Positions 23,545 to 37,180 of a stretch of DNA of 64,000 nucleotides are shown here, in pieces. The DNA lies in assembly GCA_014607495.2 (NCBI GenBank), contig CP053159.1, positions 10,671,501-10,735,500 of the forward strand, written 5' to 3'. The DNA comes from Carposina sasakii. Its lineage: Eukaryota; Arthropoda; Insecta; Lepidoptera; Carposinidae. Made by a program: the position numbers and the translations under genes. Numbering within the stretch: the first letter of the stretch is position 1; each line of letters begins with the position of its first letter. Below the pieces are notes generated by a model. The model was not told the origin of the DNA and made no database searches. It saw only the letters and a list, made by a program, of their open reading frames with translations.

Positions 23545-26500
23545 CTGTACCATACTGATACACCGATTCGCAATACGCTAAATATTTATGTTAATAAAAC
23601 TGTGAGAAAGTAGATTGGAAATACTTTTTTTTTTTATCCCAGATATTTATAGGCAGTTTGAATACGAAAGTTTGTAAAAATGTGCAAATGTTTGAATGTT
23701 TGTTAGCCTTATGAATTAAATTGTAAATCGGGTAAAATATCAAGTTCTCACCGGATAATGAAAATTATGATACCCTGCTAGTTAAGTTCCCCGAAGGCCT
23801 GCCTTGCCTGTTTGTGTCAAATTAAATAATTAGTAAATAATAATACATAATATAATAATAATAATAAAATTTATTCAATATCAAACATTTGGTATACATA
23901 CATTATAAATCTTAATATTTAAATAGGTAGTATATAAAATTTACCTAAACTAGGCTGAGCCTGTGCTTTAGGTTTGCGAAACCTCATGATTTATGAAAAA
24001 TAAATTAATAAATACATGCATAAGAGATTCTTACATTTTGATCTATATAACTATTTCTTTACATAAAAATTAAAACTAAATAAACACATGTAAAAAAGAG
24101 TCTTACATTTTGATATACTACCTAAATATAACTTTTTTTTGTTACATAAAAATAATTTAAATGACGGTTGTCGACAGTTTATTAGCGTTTGAGAAACTAG
24201 TGGTCATCCTTAAAATACGTATAAATAATGATAATAAAAAATATTTACATGTTACCTACCGTAACTGATTTCTTAGAAAATAATTATAAGTAAGAGGTCT
24301 TTTTATTAAAACTCGTGGTCACCTAGAAGTAGTTTTACCCACCTAGAGGTATTTAAGACCTAATGCAGTCATAAAAAAATAATAAAAAAAACTTCAAGAT
24401 ATCCAACTAAATTCTTATTTAGGATATTTTTGACAGCTTTTCAATGGGTATACCTACACACATAATGAATTGCATTCATTTCTACTTTCGCCTTCAGCCC
24501 GTGGGCAATCGGTCAAGTTTTTGATGTCACGAATGATAGCAGTGACGACGGACGGTAACTCTAACGGCACCTGTTCAATAGCATTTTTATTATTTCTCAA
24601 TTGCTACAAGCACTTAATTATCTCTGTGCTTATACGTATGACTTTAGAAAAATAGAAAAATCTAAGTCGAATTTGAATCGGCGTATGAGTATGAGAACTG
24701 TTTAAAAAAAAATTAAGATCGTTAATATAATATGATAGAAACAAAGATAGACAGCTTGCTTTATACCTACCACGACCACTTTTTTCAATGCATTCAACGT
24801 CAGGATAGCTGCTGGGTGCTGGTGACCTGTCGAATTTCGGTGTGATACTAGAAGCGGAAATTGCTGTATTAATATTTGCTTCATTGATTAAATAATTGAT
24901 AAATATTTCATTTACTACCCATCTATCTATCTATATCCTAGAATGTGGTCAAAAGAAAAATATTAAGCAATTGTGCAATGCGAAATTAGACAGGTTACCA
25001 GCGGTCCTGTTGAATTTGACGCTATGTTTTCCTTGTTTGTTTGTTTTTGTATATTTAGTACGTGAATAAAGTCACGTCATCGTCGCTCTCGCGGGGAAAG
25101 GATTTTATTGAAAAAAAAAGTCATTCAGTAAATCTATTAGCAATGGCACTTTAGGTAAATAAAGCTATTCCTTCAACATTGAATTAAATCACCCACCCAG
25201 ATTGGTTTTTTATATGCCTTTATTATAATTAAATAGATAATGGTGATATATTTTTAAGGCTTAGGTGATATTAATTTTGTGGAGTATTTTATACAAAACT
25301 AAAAAACGTAAAATATGAAAGGATATCTATAAATTGACCATGTGAACTTTAGAATTTTCATTAATACCTGCTCCCGTGGGCATTACCAGATTACCTTTTA
25401 AGCGTACATATCCCTGTCATAATCTAGTTTCTCCATTACTCTTTATTCCCGCCAATTCATTTCTCAATTGGTCTATAAGTATTTGCTTTTATAGATAGGA
25501 GATGACACATCATACATGTAGATAGAGCACGTCTCATCACTAAATCACTTGCACATTCAATTTCTTTGACGATGTTGATCCAAAAGTGATACATGCTATG
25601 TGGACTTATTAGTGAGAGTCCGTTTTGCGGTCTCGGTCTGTCGCAAGTGTCGTTTCTTATAGAGAAAGTGCCAATCCCATCATATCTTCTGAGGCTACAG
25701 TCATCATTGCATCTATCTACACCATGCGTAGGTACCCAATGATTTTTTATTTACATCTGACTTTACTTCGTTTTTGTAAGATTAGAAAAACAGCTGTTTG
25801 AACAAATTTTATCGTGTAATAAATAATGCGCTACTGTTTTGTATATAGGATTACCAAGCTTACGTTTGGTTCACTGAAACAATAATATAAGTTAAAAATA
25901 GTCCCGTACAACAAACGACGAGCGATTGCCGTAAGGTTTTGTTCATGCCTGCCACGCCGCAGGTCCTGGATTCTAATCCCGGGAGTTGAAAACATTTTTA
26001 TGATGAATATTGACGTTCATTTCCGAGTCATGGATATTTCTATATTTATCTACATGTTTAACGTTGCCAATACCCACGACATTAAACCTGGATGTTAGTA
26101 CTAAGTTGATACATATGTTGTGTTAGATATATTTATTTTATTTCAAATTTTCTAGTGCTAAAAAAACTAAGTAAAGCCGCGAACGTTACCTGCTGTACGT
26201 ATAGCTATACTAGTTATATACCTATTGACTGCATTCGAGGTCAAGATGAATGCAAACTGGTTTCGTCCCAAATATTTATCTTTTAAGAGGAAGTAAAAGT
26301 ATAGGCATTGTGAAGTCACTTACGGTGTACGTTATTTTATTATTATAAGCTTTCGCTGGGTCAATAGATGAATGATCCTCTACTTTTTCTATATTTTATT
26401 TATACAGTTTGACAAATCTCTTTTGTATAAGTAGGTGTAGACACAGTTAGGTACCTAACTACGTTTGTTGGTGAAATCGTAAATGTTTTATTGAAATTGG

Positions 26501-26670
26501 CACTAAAATGTAAATAAAACTTATGTCTATAGCACTAAAAGTGTCTATACTTACTAACTTCAAAAACTAGAAACAAAGAACATTAACGAAATGTTCGAAG
26601 ACTTTCTTTTAACTTTCTTCGATTTCATTCTGCCGAGATCACGTTATTATATTTCTGTATCTGCCTATAT
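23545..26670. other. No gene; SINE fragment at about 25940-26110
   Basis: AT-rich with a short (aat)n run near 23850. At 25940-26110 'gccgcaggtcctggattcta', 'ttccgagtcatggatatttc' and 'cccacgacattaaacc' match the SINE at 39058-39185. Otherwise nothing recognised. Confidence 0.4.
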
Positions 26671-26674
26671 TATA

Positions 26675-26936
26675 CAGGGTGTAACAAAAAGGGTATGTTA
26701 AGCGAAAAGCTATGTAAATAGCCCACTATAGAGAACCTATCCACAAAATTTGAGATCGGAAATCACGTGTGTTTTTTTTTCCCGATAGTATGGAGAATTT
26801 TTAAATATCTCTGGAAATTTCATACAATCTTGAAAAATAAAAATGTGATTTCGAGTCTCAAATTTTGGAAATAGGTTCTCTATAGTGGGCTATTTATACA
26901 GCTTTTCGCTTAACATACCCTTTCTGTTACACCCTG
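26675..26936. mobile_element. Hairpin MITE with TA target duplication (family M1)
   Basis: Termini CAGGGTGTAACAAAAAGGGT and its complement, with about 90-bp imperfect inverted arms ('ttaagcgaaaagctatgtaa', 'cccactatagagaacctat') and TA at both ends. TA duplication and CAGGG ends fit a Tc1/mariner-related MITE. Copies: 47288-47449, 56417-56680, 60215-60451, and one end at 33411. Confidence 0.75.
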
Positions 26937-27115
26937 TATAGGCATAGCAACTCTTTTCTCGCATTTTGTATATTTTTCGTGAATTATTCAAAAATAATAT
27001 TATATAGGTATAGCTCGTCATAATAGGTATATAGTAGATTCTTTGTGTGCTTGTAATAAATACAAAGATGCAGGCCTAATAATGAAATGTAAATATGTAA
27101 ATTTAAAAAGTAATA

Positions 27116-27335
27116 TACAGGGTGTGTGTGACAGCCAGGCAAATACAGAAATACTGAAGAAGTAGTACCATTGTTTTAAGTTATACGACTGTGTTATTAC
27201 TTGCAGGCAAAAAATGCATTTTTTTATCTGATTATCCGCAATGTCTGCTTTCCGGGCCAATTGTATTGAACTTTTGTGGGGCCAACTTTTTTTTTAAATC
27301 ATCATTTTTTAAGTAGGTTAGTACGTTTTTTTACA
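27116..27335 (+). repeat. Dispersed repeat with 'cagggtgtgtgtgacagcca' start
   Basis: Shares 'acagggtgtg', 'acagccagg.aaata', 'agtaccattgt' and 'attatc.gcaat' with 39191-39594. Both end in a poly-T stretch. Probably a MITE or LINE remnant. Confidence 0.5.
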
Positions 27336-27339
27336 AAAT

Positions 27340-28447
27340 TGTCAAATAAAAGTTATTTGTATTCATAAGACAGAAGAGTAAATAAACCTAACGTACAAAC
27401 ATCGAAAACTAACTTTTTATAATCGTACACGTATGCATGTGCACTGCCGCTGCTTCTCTACTATCGAAACAGCACAGCTCGCACTGCGCATTTTCATAGC
27501 AAACTCTTATCGAAAGGCAGCCTACGGGGTGTAAGAAGCTAATATTCTTTAAATAGTAAGTATAGATGAGCCAGCATTAAGAACGAATTTCCCAAAACTC
27601 CTACAGGAACGGGAAAAACGGGAATTACTTAAAGGTATTAAATTAAGCTTAGAAGTCGTGGAGTCCCAACAAAAAATAATTTGTCTGATTTAATTTAAAC
27701 AAAGCATTCTTACAATTAAAAACCGGTCAATTTTATATATTGCTCCATCTTTTTATTGATTTATAAAACCGGTATTTTTACTACTTACTCTTAATCATCA
27801 CATACTTTGCATGTGACCCTGACATCTACAATAGTTTAGCATAAGGGTCGCATAATTAACCCTTACTAACGGCAGCCCGTGACTTTGTCTGCACAAACTT
27901 TAGAATTTCCGTGAAAAATTTATGGAATTAAAGTATTCTAACTTCTCTTTATTACATGAACTATCTGACAATGCAAAATGGTCCAGTCAATACAGAGATT
28001 AGCAAACAAACAGACAGACCGATAGGCATAAATTGAAAAAAAAGGTATTATGTAGGTACCGTGTAAACCAAAGCATTTAGTAAAAAGCGGTTATTTTAAT
28101 ATTACAAACACCCCAATTCAATCTATCTGAATATATAAAGATGTATACATTACACGAATATTGCGAAGCAAAATTTCATGGTTATGAAGTGAAATAAAAG
28201 ATAATAGCTGGAAAAATAGCTTTACAGTAATTCTTATTAGGTACATCAACATTACAGTATTTTTGCTCAAAAATATTTTTAATCTTACCGTTATGCTTGA
28301 TATTGTCTTAATAAATAATTTTATTTTCTACACTCGTCGTATGGAATCTCCTTTTATGAGCTACCCCATTTGCTGTATGAATATGTATGAACATTAGGAG
28401 GTATCTAATCAAATATAAGTATTTCATTTGTTAAAAATATCCACCTA
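27340..28447. other. No recognisable feature
   Basis: AT-rich; no ORF, RNA gene or repeat recognised. Confidence 0.4.
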
Positions 28448-28455
28448 ATTCTATC

Positions 28456-28824
28456 CTAGAGTTGCCAAACGTCTTGTTTTCCCGAGACATGTCCTGCTTT
28501 TTAGGGTGTCCTGGGCTGTCCTGGACAGTTTTTAAGCTTCGTCCTGAGTTTTAAAGTCCTGACACATTCGCTGTCGGCAGAATTTCTAAGGGTGCCGACA
28601 TCGGGCAAATAAGAGTCAGCGGTACCTCTAGAAAGCCTAAAAGAAGCAAATACGTAGTCACCGGCACTGAATGTGTTACAGACCTATGTTTTGAAATTCC
28701 CACGCCACTAACTCCCTCCAATTGTATTGTCGCTGGGCTCGCACATGTGTCCTGGCTTTTAATCGAAATGTCCTGGTATTTCTTCCTCAAATCCTGGTTT
28801 TCAATGTTTTGAGATGGCAACCCT
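28456..28824. mobile_element. Candidate hAT-like MITE
   Basis: Ends CTAGAGTTGCCA and TGGCAACCCT form a short TIR. Flanks ATTCTATC (28448-28455) and ACTCTATC (28825-28832) match at 7 of 8 bases, as expected for an 8-bp duplication. Internal 'tgtcctg' motifs recur on both sides. No transposase inside. Confidence 0.5.
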
Positions 28825-28844
28825 ACTCTATCTGGCCTAACATA

Positions 28845-29042
28845 AAACATACATACGCTAACACGGCTGTATTTCCGAAATGGGGTAGCCAGAATTGCAT
28901 ATAAAGGAGATTCCTTTAGCTACGTTTAGTAAAGCAGGAGCAGATGTTAATGATCAGTGACAAATTGCTAGCTTATCTCCTGAGAGTATATGCGAGTTCC
29001 TCGACTCTTACAACATGTACGGAAGGAGATGCAGCTGATGTA
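28845..29042 (+). repeat. Copy of the 'acacggctgtg' dispersed repeat
   Basis: 'acacggctgtatttccgaaa', 'tggggtagccagaattgc', 'tgatcagtgacaaattgcta' and 'ggagatgcagctgatgta'. Best-preserved copy of the family in the window. Confidence 0.6.
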
Positions 29043-29044
29043 TT

Positions 29045-32000
29045 TTAGTGGAGCGCTGCATTTCGCACAGGCTGACAGAAAACAAAGACAAAATAGGTTT
29101 TCAAATTGAATTGCCATAAACCTATAAATCGACAGGTGTGTGAACATTTTATTTTCTCATTAAACTGCGTTTTATTTACGATGAGATTTACGAGGTCCCT
29201 GACATCACGTTTGCGCAACCATCTTCTTAAGCATGCGAATTGTACTAAGAAAATTGCTAAGGGGCACAAGGTTAAAAGAAATTAATTTATCATTAAAAAA
29301 CCATAAAATTTTTGCAAAATCTCATGGGCCAATATCATGAAATTTCGATCACAAAAATGGTGCAAAAGAATACTACTAGTTTACCAATACTTTTATGTGA
29401 AAATATTAAAGTAGGTAGCACTGCCTGTTTTTCGATCTATGTTTTTAATTTTCATGACTCATGCCTGTCTGAATTTTGACTTTGGAACATATTCGTATGG
29501 AACACACTCCATATCTGTAACGAAGAAATAGGACGGTATTTTATTACCGAAAAAGCACATGCAGATTGAATTTAACGGAATTAAAGTATAATTACACTAT
29601 GCATAATTTTAAAATTTTATAATGTAGCTTTCTCTTTACAAATTTAAATACAGTTAGTACAGATAAAGGCCTGCTCGCACAGCCTATCTTATGATAATAA
29701 TATCTACTACCAGAATGGTTTGCTCGTATTACGATGTTTAACGTAAGATAAAACGTAAACCGTTTCTTACTAAATATTGATAAAAGTTTAAATATTATAG
29801 TGAACCTATATTGGTTGCAGATTGGCACGAATTGAAGTTAATTATCATAAGGGAATCGAGGTTAGAAGAGAGATTTATTGGATTTAGACGCATCAGGTCA
29901 AAAGCGTGTACCTAATGTTTTTTACGTGGCAGTAGGTCATCAGCAGTCTTGAAATACAAAGGCAGCACATGGAATTTAAGCTTATTTATGAATTAAAATC
30001 TACCCTGGATATGTCAAACACTAGCAAAAATCGGTATCTATTAAATTACAGAACTATTTATTTCATTAGATGACATCGAAGTTTGTATACTTACAGAGTT
30101 TAATGATTAGTTGATTGGAATTTAGAGTTCAAGATACTACTCGCATAAAATGAGAGATAAATAAAAAGTTTTTTATTTTTTACGCAACAGAACATGAAAT
30201 TTCAAGGCAACATAGGTATCAACTTCTAATTAATCAAAATTGCAAATTTGTATGGCTTAGAGGTTACCGATGGTATATACCTACTGAGGATAATATGTAG
30301 GTATCGTAATCATAGATCTACTTGAAATGGCCATTATCATGAAATTGCCACTTCATAATAGGTAATTCATCATAAATATAACGCCATAAATTTTCCAACT
30401 AAAGTATACATTATTTCGGAATAAAAACCACGCTGAATTCTTTATTACACATCTTTCTGAGAGTAAGTATATCCTTAGCTTTCTGCTGTTTCACGTATCT
30501 AATATAGATCCCATCAAAACATTTTCATGTATTCCAAACTCGCACTGTCAAAAAGTTATAATATTTCATTTAGAACCAAGCTTCTAACTTCTACAGGGCC
30601 TAACTCAAACTCTACCTTAGTCAAAATATGTAGCTTGATCATTTCACGTTACTTAACTTTGCTGTTATAGGTACATTATAAGTTCTTGTGATAACGAACA
30701 TATTTTGACTAAATCCTAGTAAGTGTAGGGCCAGGGCGCGTGCTGAGTTAGAAGCAAGCATGAAATCTGGGAAAAAACCATGCTGAGCCTTTCATATTAC
30801 TTTATATTATCCTTTAGCCGGCACACGTAATTCAGATTCCGAGAGCTTACGTTTTCGTAGAGCGTGCTCAGCTTTCGCTTTTGTGAATTGCCGCCGGTTA
30901 AAAAGATGGAAAGTAGAATAGCCAAGGCGCCTAGACCAATTTTATGACTCTGACTCGACCATAATACAACGATTCTGCAGACATACACAAACTTGACATA
31001 TAGATAAGACCAACGCCTCGTAGATAATAATTATGTATTTATTTTCTTTAAGTCTAAATAGTAAGCTCATTTGCTTTTTATACATATTTCTGATTAAATA
31101 ATATTTCAATAACTAAATTATGATTTTCTTTGAAAAGGTTTTCAAACATAATATAAGTATACATACAGTTCTTTGAATCTTGGATTTCTATTAGAAATTA
31201 GATAGTAAAAATTTTATACGAATGAAAGAAAGTCAGTTAATTTTACCTCGGTTCATTCTTACTTATTTATTTTATATTTCCGCTTAATTGTCGTACAAAG
31301 TCTATTCAAAAACTTTTTTATTATTTTGATTAATTGCGATGACTAACCCGTTCTTAGTCTTAAGAAAATGAGGTCAGTAGAGTACACGCGTTTGATAAAA
31401 GACCTTGAATGACCATAGCCCCCTAACTGGTTCACTGTAAATTTCGAAAACCGCTACCTACTTAGCATTTTTGGCAAAATGTAATTCAAAACGCAGCTTA
31501 ATTAAAACAGTTTATCATAACTACATAGCATGTTTTTGCTATTTTTGTGATACTACTTAGTATAATTATTAATTTTTCATGGATGGTAATTTTTCATGGA
31601 TGGTAATTTTTCATGAAACCTTCACATAATTTAGTCAAAAGCTCTGTAATTAGCCCGCCAATCACGTAGTAATTACTATAGGTGTTTATTACTCAGACGC
31701 CGCGCGACGGGTCGATCAAATTAAAAAAGCAAATTTGTAGTGTCTGAACACCACCTACACCCTGTATGCAGATGTCATAATAATATGCAACTTCAGATGG
31801 AGCTCATTCCCATTTATTTATAATGAATGAATATATGAAATATAGAAAAAAATTTTAATGTTAAAAATTATATGGGATTTACCTTCACAGAATTCAAATA
31901 TTTTCACGATTTTTTTGAAATAGAAAGACAATTGGAATAGATTTCTAGAATAATTACTTTTTATTCCACATTTTTAGGAGCTACTACAATAAATAAATAA

Positions 32001-33405
32001 ATTATTACCAATAATGACGTGGAGGGGGCTATGCAATAAGTAATAATACATACCCTGGTACATACTTACTTAAGTACTTATTTTATGCTTAAGTACTTAT
32101 TTGTCGGCAAAAAAGATTTTGTCATTATTTTATATAAGTAAAAAAATACTTCTATAGGTAACTTGATAAAATACTCTATAACATTTTTTTATTTACGCCG
32201 TTATATCAGTTAATACCTATATGTAGTTAATTTTGCAACACGTTAATGTCTCAAAAGATGGATCTAAGTAGAATGGTACCTATTATGACAACAATAATTT
32301 ATTGCGTATCATAGTAAGTATAGCCATTAGCCACCAAGTCTTCTAGTCCAAATTTTTTTTCTTGGCCCATGACCTCAATAAGATCAGATTCTTTTCATTT
32401 TGGCAATTATCTATTTACTACACCAATATCCTTCTTAAATAACTTAATTGCTGGAAATTGATAATAAACGTGACTTTTACTCATACGTAAAAAGGTTTAC
32501 GACTGCACAAGCCATTTTGTGTATTTTAAGGTAAGAAATTACCATGTACGAGTATTTACCTAAAGTGATGATTGTGTCGTCCGTAATATGGGACTTTAGT
32601 TTGTTTCCGAATGGTTTACAGCTTCGTCCTAGAAACTGGCCGTAAAGTGTATTCTCCTGACACAAAGTGGTCGCAGTCATAGTGGGTTTGGCAATATTTG
32701 CTATGAAAAGTACCAACACGTACACTTTGTACCTTTTCTACAAAATATACGAAACTGTGCTTGTGTGATTCATATCCTGTTCCAGCTGTTTAGCCGCCAT
32801 TTTTTATTGCTATACCAACCATATAGGTAAGTCCACGCATCATCTAAAAATCAAATATTTTTAACCGACTACAAAAAAGAGAGGTTATGAATTGTCTGTT
32901 AAAATTCAAATACAAAGACTACGTGTGATACCAAAGAATTCTATCATTTATGAACCGATTTCTTTTTAGCTACCTGAATCCTTCCCGTTTGCGCCCATAT
33001 ATCTTGTTATCACGAAAGGTACAAATTGTACTTGAATTTGTACAATTTAATAATTATGTAATAAAAAGGCTCTGATGACTGATGATGGAGCCATATGAGC
33101 CAGAGGCTCGAGTTTTGATTTAAATGTCAGGAAAACGGTTCTATGTTTTTAAAAATGAAAGCAATTGAAGGTTTGATCTACTAGTAAGGTAAATGGCCGA
33201 AACAAGATTGCTAGCGTGACACTCTCATCTGAACACTGGCATATTCCTATTCATTTTTAGTATACAATTACTGACACCCATTCATCTCAGCCTTAGCCGT
33301 CTTCATTTTGTGAGTCACTTTTACAGCACAGAATTAATATGTCACTTTTCATTGACAGCAAAAATTCTTTGGTCTTAGTCTTCTAAGCCGTATCTCCATA
33401 TAGCC
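29045..33405. other. No gene recognised
   Basis: Long AT-rich stretch. It holds a short tandem repeat at 31571-31617 and, at about 32866, 'ttaaccgactacaaaaaaga', a fragment of a common lepidopteran repeat also seen at 37073. No supported coding region. Confidence 0.4.
31571..31617 (+). repeat. 17-bp tandem repeat, 2.8 copies
   Basis: The unit aatttttcatggatggt is repeated twice perfectly and then 13 bases of a third copy follow. Confidence 0.8.
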
Positions 33406-33410
33406 ATATA

Positions 33411-33480
33411 CAGGATGTAACAGAAAGGGTATGTAAATAGCCCACTAAAAGGAACCTTCCCATAAAATTAGTATATGACT
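33411..33480 (+). repeat. One end of an M1 hairpin MITE
   Basis: 'caggatgtaacagaaagggt', 'gtaaatagcccactaaaagg' and 'aaccttcccataaaatt' match the left arm of 26675-26936. No right arm is found downstream. Confidence 0.55.
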
Positions 33481-34518
33481 ACATTTCGCACCCCCAATAA
33501 TGTATGAACACAGCTCGAAAAATCATTGTCTCTTTCAGTGAGACCCATCTTTTAGTAGTAATGATAAAGAGCCTTTCAATGACAAAAGGTCTAAATATCT
33601 AAAATGTTTAGTAAGTAGTGCTCATACAATAGTGAGGCATGGTATAATAAGTCTTATACTTCTTCATCTTTCACACATCCGCATCAAAGCAAGCCTTATA
33701 ATACGGCTGTGATTGATGAACTTTTAAATTTCTAACTCATTTCTTATGTTGTGATTACTCCAAAATAACTCGACACAAATTACGAGAATCACATTATGTA
33801 ATTTGCATTCACTCTACTATTATCTTTCCTACAAAAATTTTAATTAAAATAAGACGAAAGGTCTGAGACAGAAAGCAAAGATATTTCATTTTGAATTTAC
33901 ATGGCATCCAGGTATCGCAAAATAACTCCCCAATTCCTTATCATTTTAGAATATTTTCGAGTGTTTTGATTATCTATAGACAGAGCTTTAGGTATTCTTG
34001 CAACGTCACGTCCAACATCTTCTAATAAATTGCTCCCATACTGTCCCGATTTTACCCAATATCGAAACAGTACTCGTAAGTCGACAGCACTAAAATTAAA
34101 ACTTATTTTATGTCATGTCTGAGCCGGATTTTTATCCGGATCTTTTTTCTCTCTATTAATTACTGCATTTCACGGGTTAACTACATATTTATACTTAAAT
34201 TACGCCTAAAATATCAGCATAAGAATAAAAATAGGGCATCGCTTTTTTAATATGTTTGCAAATTTTCTTAATTTTGCCGTCAATAAGCCGGTAGAGAAAA
34301 GTGAAATACGAGTATTGACGTTACGGTTTTGTATTTTGGTTGGTTAATTATTTTCAATTCGTTATATGTACACGAACCAATTTTATAAACTATGAACTAC
34401 TTTTGTACCTATATTCTTTTTTGCTAAATCCATTTTTGAAATGTAACAAATTGACGCGTTTAAACCTTTTAACACAATTTTTAAACAATTCTGATATAAA
34501 AAAAAGAAAATTGCTTAC

Positions 34519-34690
34519 CAAAAACTAAACAGCTTTAAGAAAGAATCCAATAAGTAGAGCACACACTTTCTCACAAATGCATCAAATTAACAGTTTCGTA
34601 TTCTTTCGGACAATTCCTGTCAGAACAAGCGAGCGACCGTGACACTGCGCGCGCAATGGTCGAGCTTTGTGCGCCGGCGCACCTACCTCT
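34519..34690 (-). promoter_or_regulatory. Speculative promoter and non-coding first exon
   Basis: A GC-rich, CpG-rich block (34620-34690: gcgcgcgcaatgg, gcgccggcgcac) stands out of AT-rich surroundings. On the minus strand it is followed by sequence ending at a consensus donor, tttttg|GTAAGC, at 34519. This is the form expected of a 5' UTR exon. It could be the missing first exon of the desaturase, whose start-codon exon has an acceptor at 11227, via a 23-kb intron. This is inference only. Confidence 0.25.
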
Positions 34691-35486
34691 TACTTATAGT
34701 TTCAGAGCTGTACCACTTTCCCCACCATCTTCATCTCGCTCAGATAATTTGAATTTCTCTCTTTCTATACATCTCTTAATTTTTTGCAAATGACATCTTC
34801 CTTTAGGTTTATATTTGTAAGATTGGTATTTATTTTCTATTCATGTGAGAGAATAATATTTTGCTCCTCAAATTGGTCGCTAAGGTACATTCGAATCATT
34901 AATTTAACCTACATTGGCACTAACAAAAATTACAACTAGCTGTAAAGAAATCTTTTTAAAAAGTACCTTTCATAGGAAACAAAATATCTCTCTGAATGAC
35001 TGGAGGATCAAAACACAGTGAAAACCGCTGATCTTAGAGACCTGAAACTTAGAGAGCGTATTATTTATATAACGTAGGCATCCGAAACCAAGAATTCCCC
35101 ATTGGAACGAGATATTTCCCATTGCGGGAATAAGGAAGATTACGCGGGCGAAGTTGTAGGTGGCCACCTAGCTAGTCAACGTATTTCAACTTATCAGTGT
35201 ACCTACACTTCGCAATGCGTAAATAAGGCTTAAATAGTGTAACAAAACGATCAAAGTTATCTAAACTTTTCTACCAATAGCAATTGATTACACTTCATCC
35301 CATAGGCTTCCTATTATATTATATTGAAAGATTCATCTATTCCTATCCTACAAGTATACACCAAAATTTATTGAAAGAGTATGGATATGAGAAGAAAACC
35401 AAATAAAATTTATTTGGCTCACATATCTGTATATCTCTAGGTGTGCAGCATATCGCACACCACACCCTTTCCGTAGATATTACGCA

Positions 35487-35545
35487 TATACAGGATATTT
35501 TCGGTCGTCAACGTTTCCAAATACTACAGATTCTCCTCATTTTCA
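35487..35545 (-). repeat. Inverted copy of the 'gacgaccaaaa' MITE end
   Basis: Plus strand 'caggatattttcggtcgtca' and 'acgtttccaaatactacaga' are the complement of the ends at 13237-13299 and 63520-63578. Confidence 0.45.
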
Positions 35546-36029
35546 CGAAAAATTGAATTGAACCATACCTGGAAAGTGTCTGGTTCCTATGGTTTTTCAC
35601 CAAAAATTTGTCGAAATCTGTCTATAAAACACAACACAAATACTTGACACCACAAATTTCGCGCCATCATGTCAATAAAAAAAAAATAAAAAAAAATCGT
35701 TTCTGAGCATTTTTTTTAAACTTACATGTATAGAGTACACGACGTACCCTTCGTATACGGTGGCAACGAAAAAACAAACTGTACATATACCTACGTACAT
35801 CCTCGCGACTGTATTTTCATCTCAAACTTCGAAAATGCGTAAGACATCCTATAGCTTTAGGGGTTACAGGGTAAGGGTTACATGTAAAAATATGTGGCAA
35901 TATATTTCTAATCCATCGCCTCTGAGTTCCAAGCCAACTTACATTATAGGGGCATAAGTATAAGCGGATAAGTACTGCTGACCAATGGTATACTAAGGGT
36001 TAATTTTTGCAATGGTCACATAGCATATC

Positions 36030-36310
36030 TGAAGAATGAAGAATCTATATCTCTAAATCTTTATCAAGATACAGAATCAACTTTATCATTCAGATAGATA
36101 GGCTATCTGACCATTTTGGTCAGATTCGTTGGTTGGTCATATCTTAAGGGTAAATTAGATATCTTCAAAATTTTATCAAGATAGACCCCATCAACTTAGA
36201 TACTTCAGATAGGCTATCATTTGAAAAATTGGCACTCTCTAAAACTATATCAAGACAAAGACAGCATCAACTTTATCCCATAGATAGGTTACCTGACCAT
36301 TGAAAAAATC
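36030..36310 (+). repeat. Degenerate ~110-bp repeat, three units
   Basis: Three blocks share 'tatcaaga.a', 'catcaact', 'agataggctatc' and 'ctgaccatt'. Units are diverged. No coding potential. Confidence 0.45.
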
Positions 36311-37072
36311 CGCCCTTAGACATAAAGCCCTGATGCCCTGTGGTACTCGAACCAGGGCTCATCAAAGGGATGTATAAGGCACTTAAACTAGCCAATTTAC
36401 CTCTTCCATTTACTAATTCATTTAAATCGCATTTTTACAATTCAACGAATCTAGTTTAACAGGTATGACGTTATCATCAGGGGTGTAGAGACAAACGTGT
36501 TTGGTAAAAATTATTCTGCCTAAACTCATTTATAAGAGATCTTCACGTGTTACACGTGCCCTATTTAGTAGTAAGTCAAACCTGTTTTAAACGAACAGCC
36601 AAACTTCGACCGCTTGCTTTCCAGTTGTGAAGTCCTTCGATATATCCGCTAGTTTTATTGTAACTTGACACCGTTTCACCAATTTTAGTTATAGTTCTAT
36701 TGACATCTGCGGGACTTCATGATTGGAAACATTAATCGATACCAGGTTGTAACTGCCAAAAAATTGTAGAAGCGTTATAATAATAGATTTAAATAAAAGC
36801 TATCCATCGAGTCTATCAGCATTTAAGATATGTATTCGTTTTTAACAGGTTTTAAGAGACAGTTGTGAGCATAACATAGAGGGCCCTATGCCCAACAGCG
36901 GGATACATAGAGGCTTCAAAGGATAAAGTTTTCTCGGAAAATATGCTAAAGAACCCTTATAGGATCACTTTGTTTTCCGTCTACGGTCAAGACTGTTTTT
37001 CGGGAATTGGGGTATCAAGTTGAAAACACTAAAACTTGACCTCCATGATATTTTTTACCTAAGATAATATTT

Positions 37073-37180
37073 TTAACCGACTTCAAAAAAAGGAGGAGGT
37101 TCTCAATTCGTCTGTATGTATAATATTTTATATTTTTTCACCGATATTTCCGTCAATTATAGACGGATTAATTTTTTTTT
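37073..37180 (+). repeat. Lepidopteran 'aaccgacttcaaaaaaagga' repeat fragment
   Basis: 'taaccgacttcaaaaaaagg', 'aggaggttctcaattcgtct' and a following T-run are a very common moth repeat start; a degraded start is at 32866. Confidence 0.5.

Noticed and set aside
28551..28850. 99-codon minus-strand open frame
   Set aside because: Falls inside the hAT-like MITE and has no recognisable domain.
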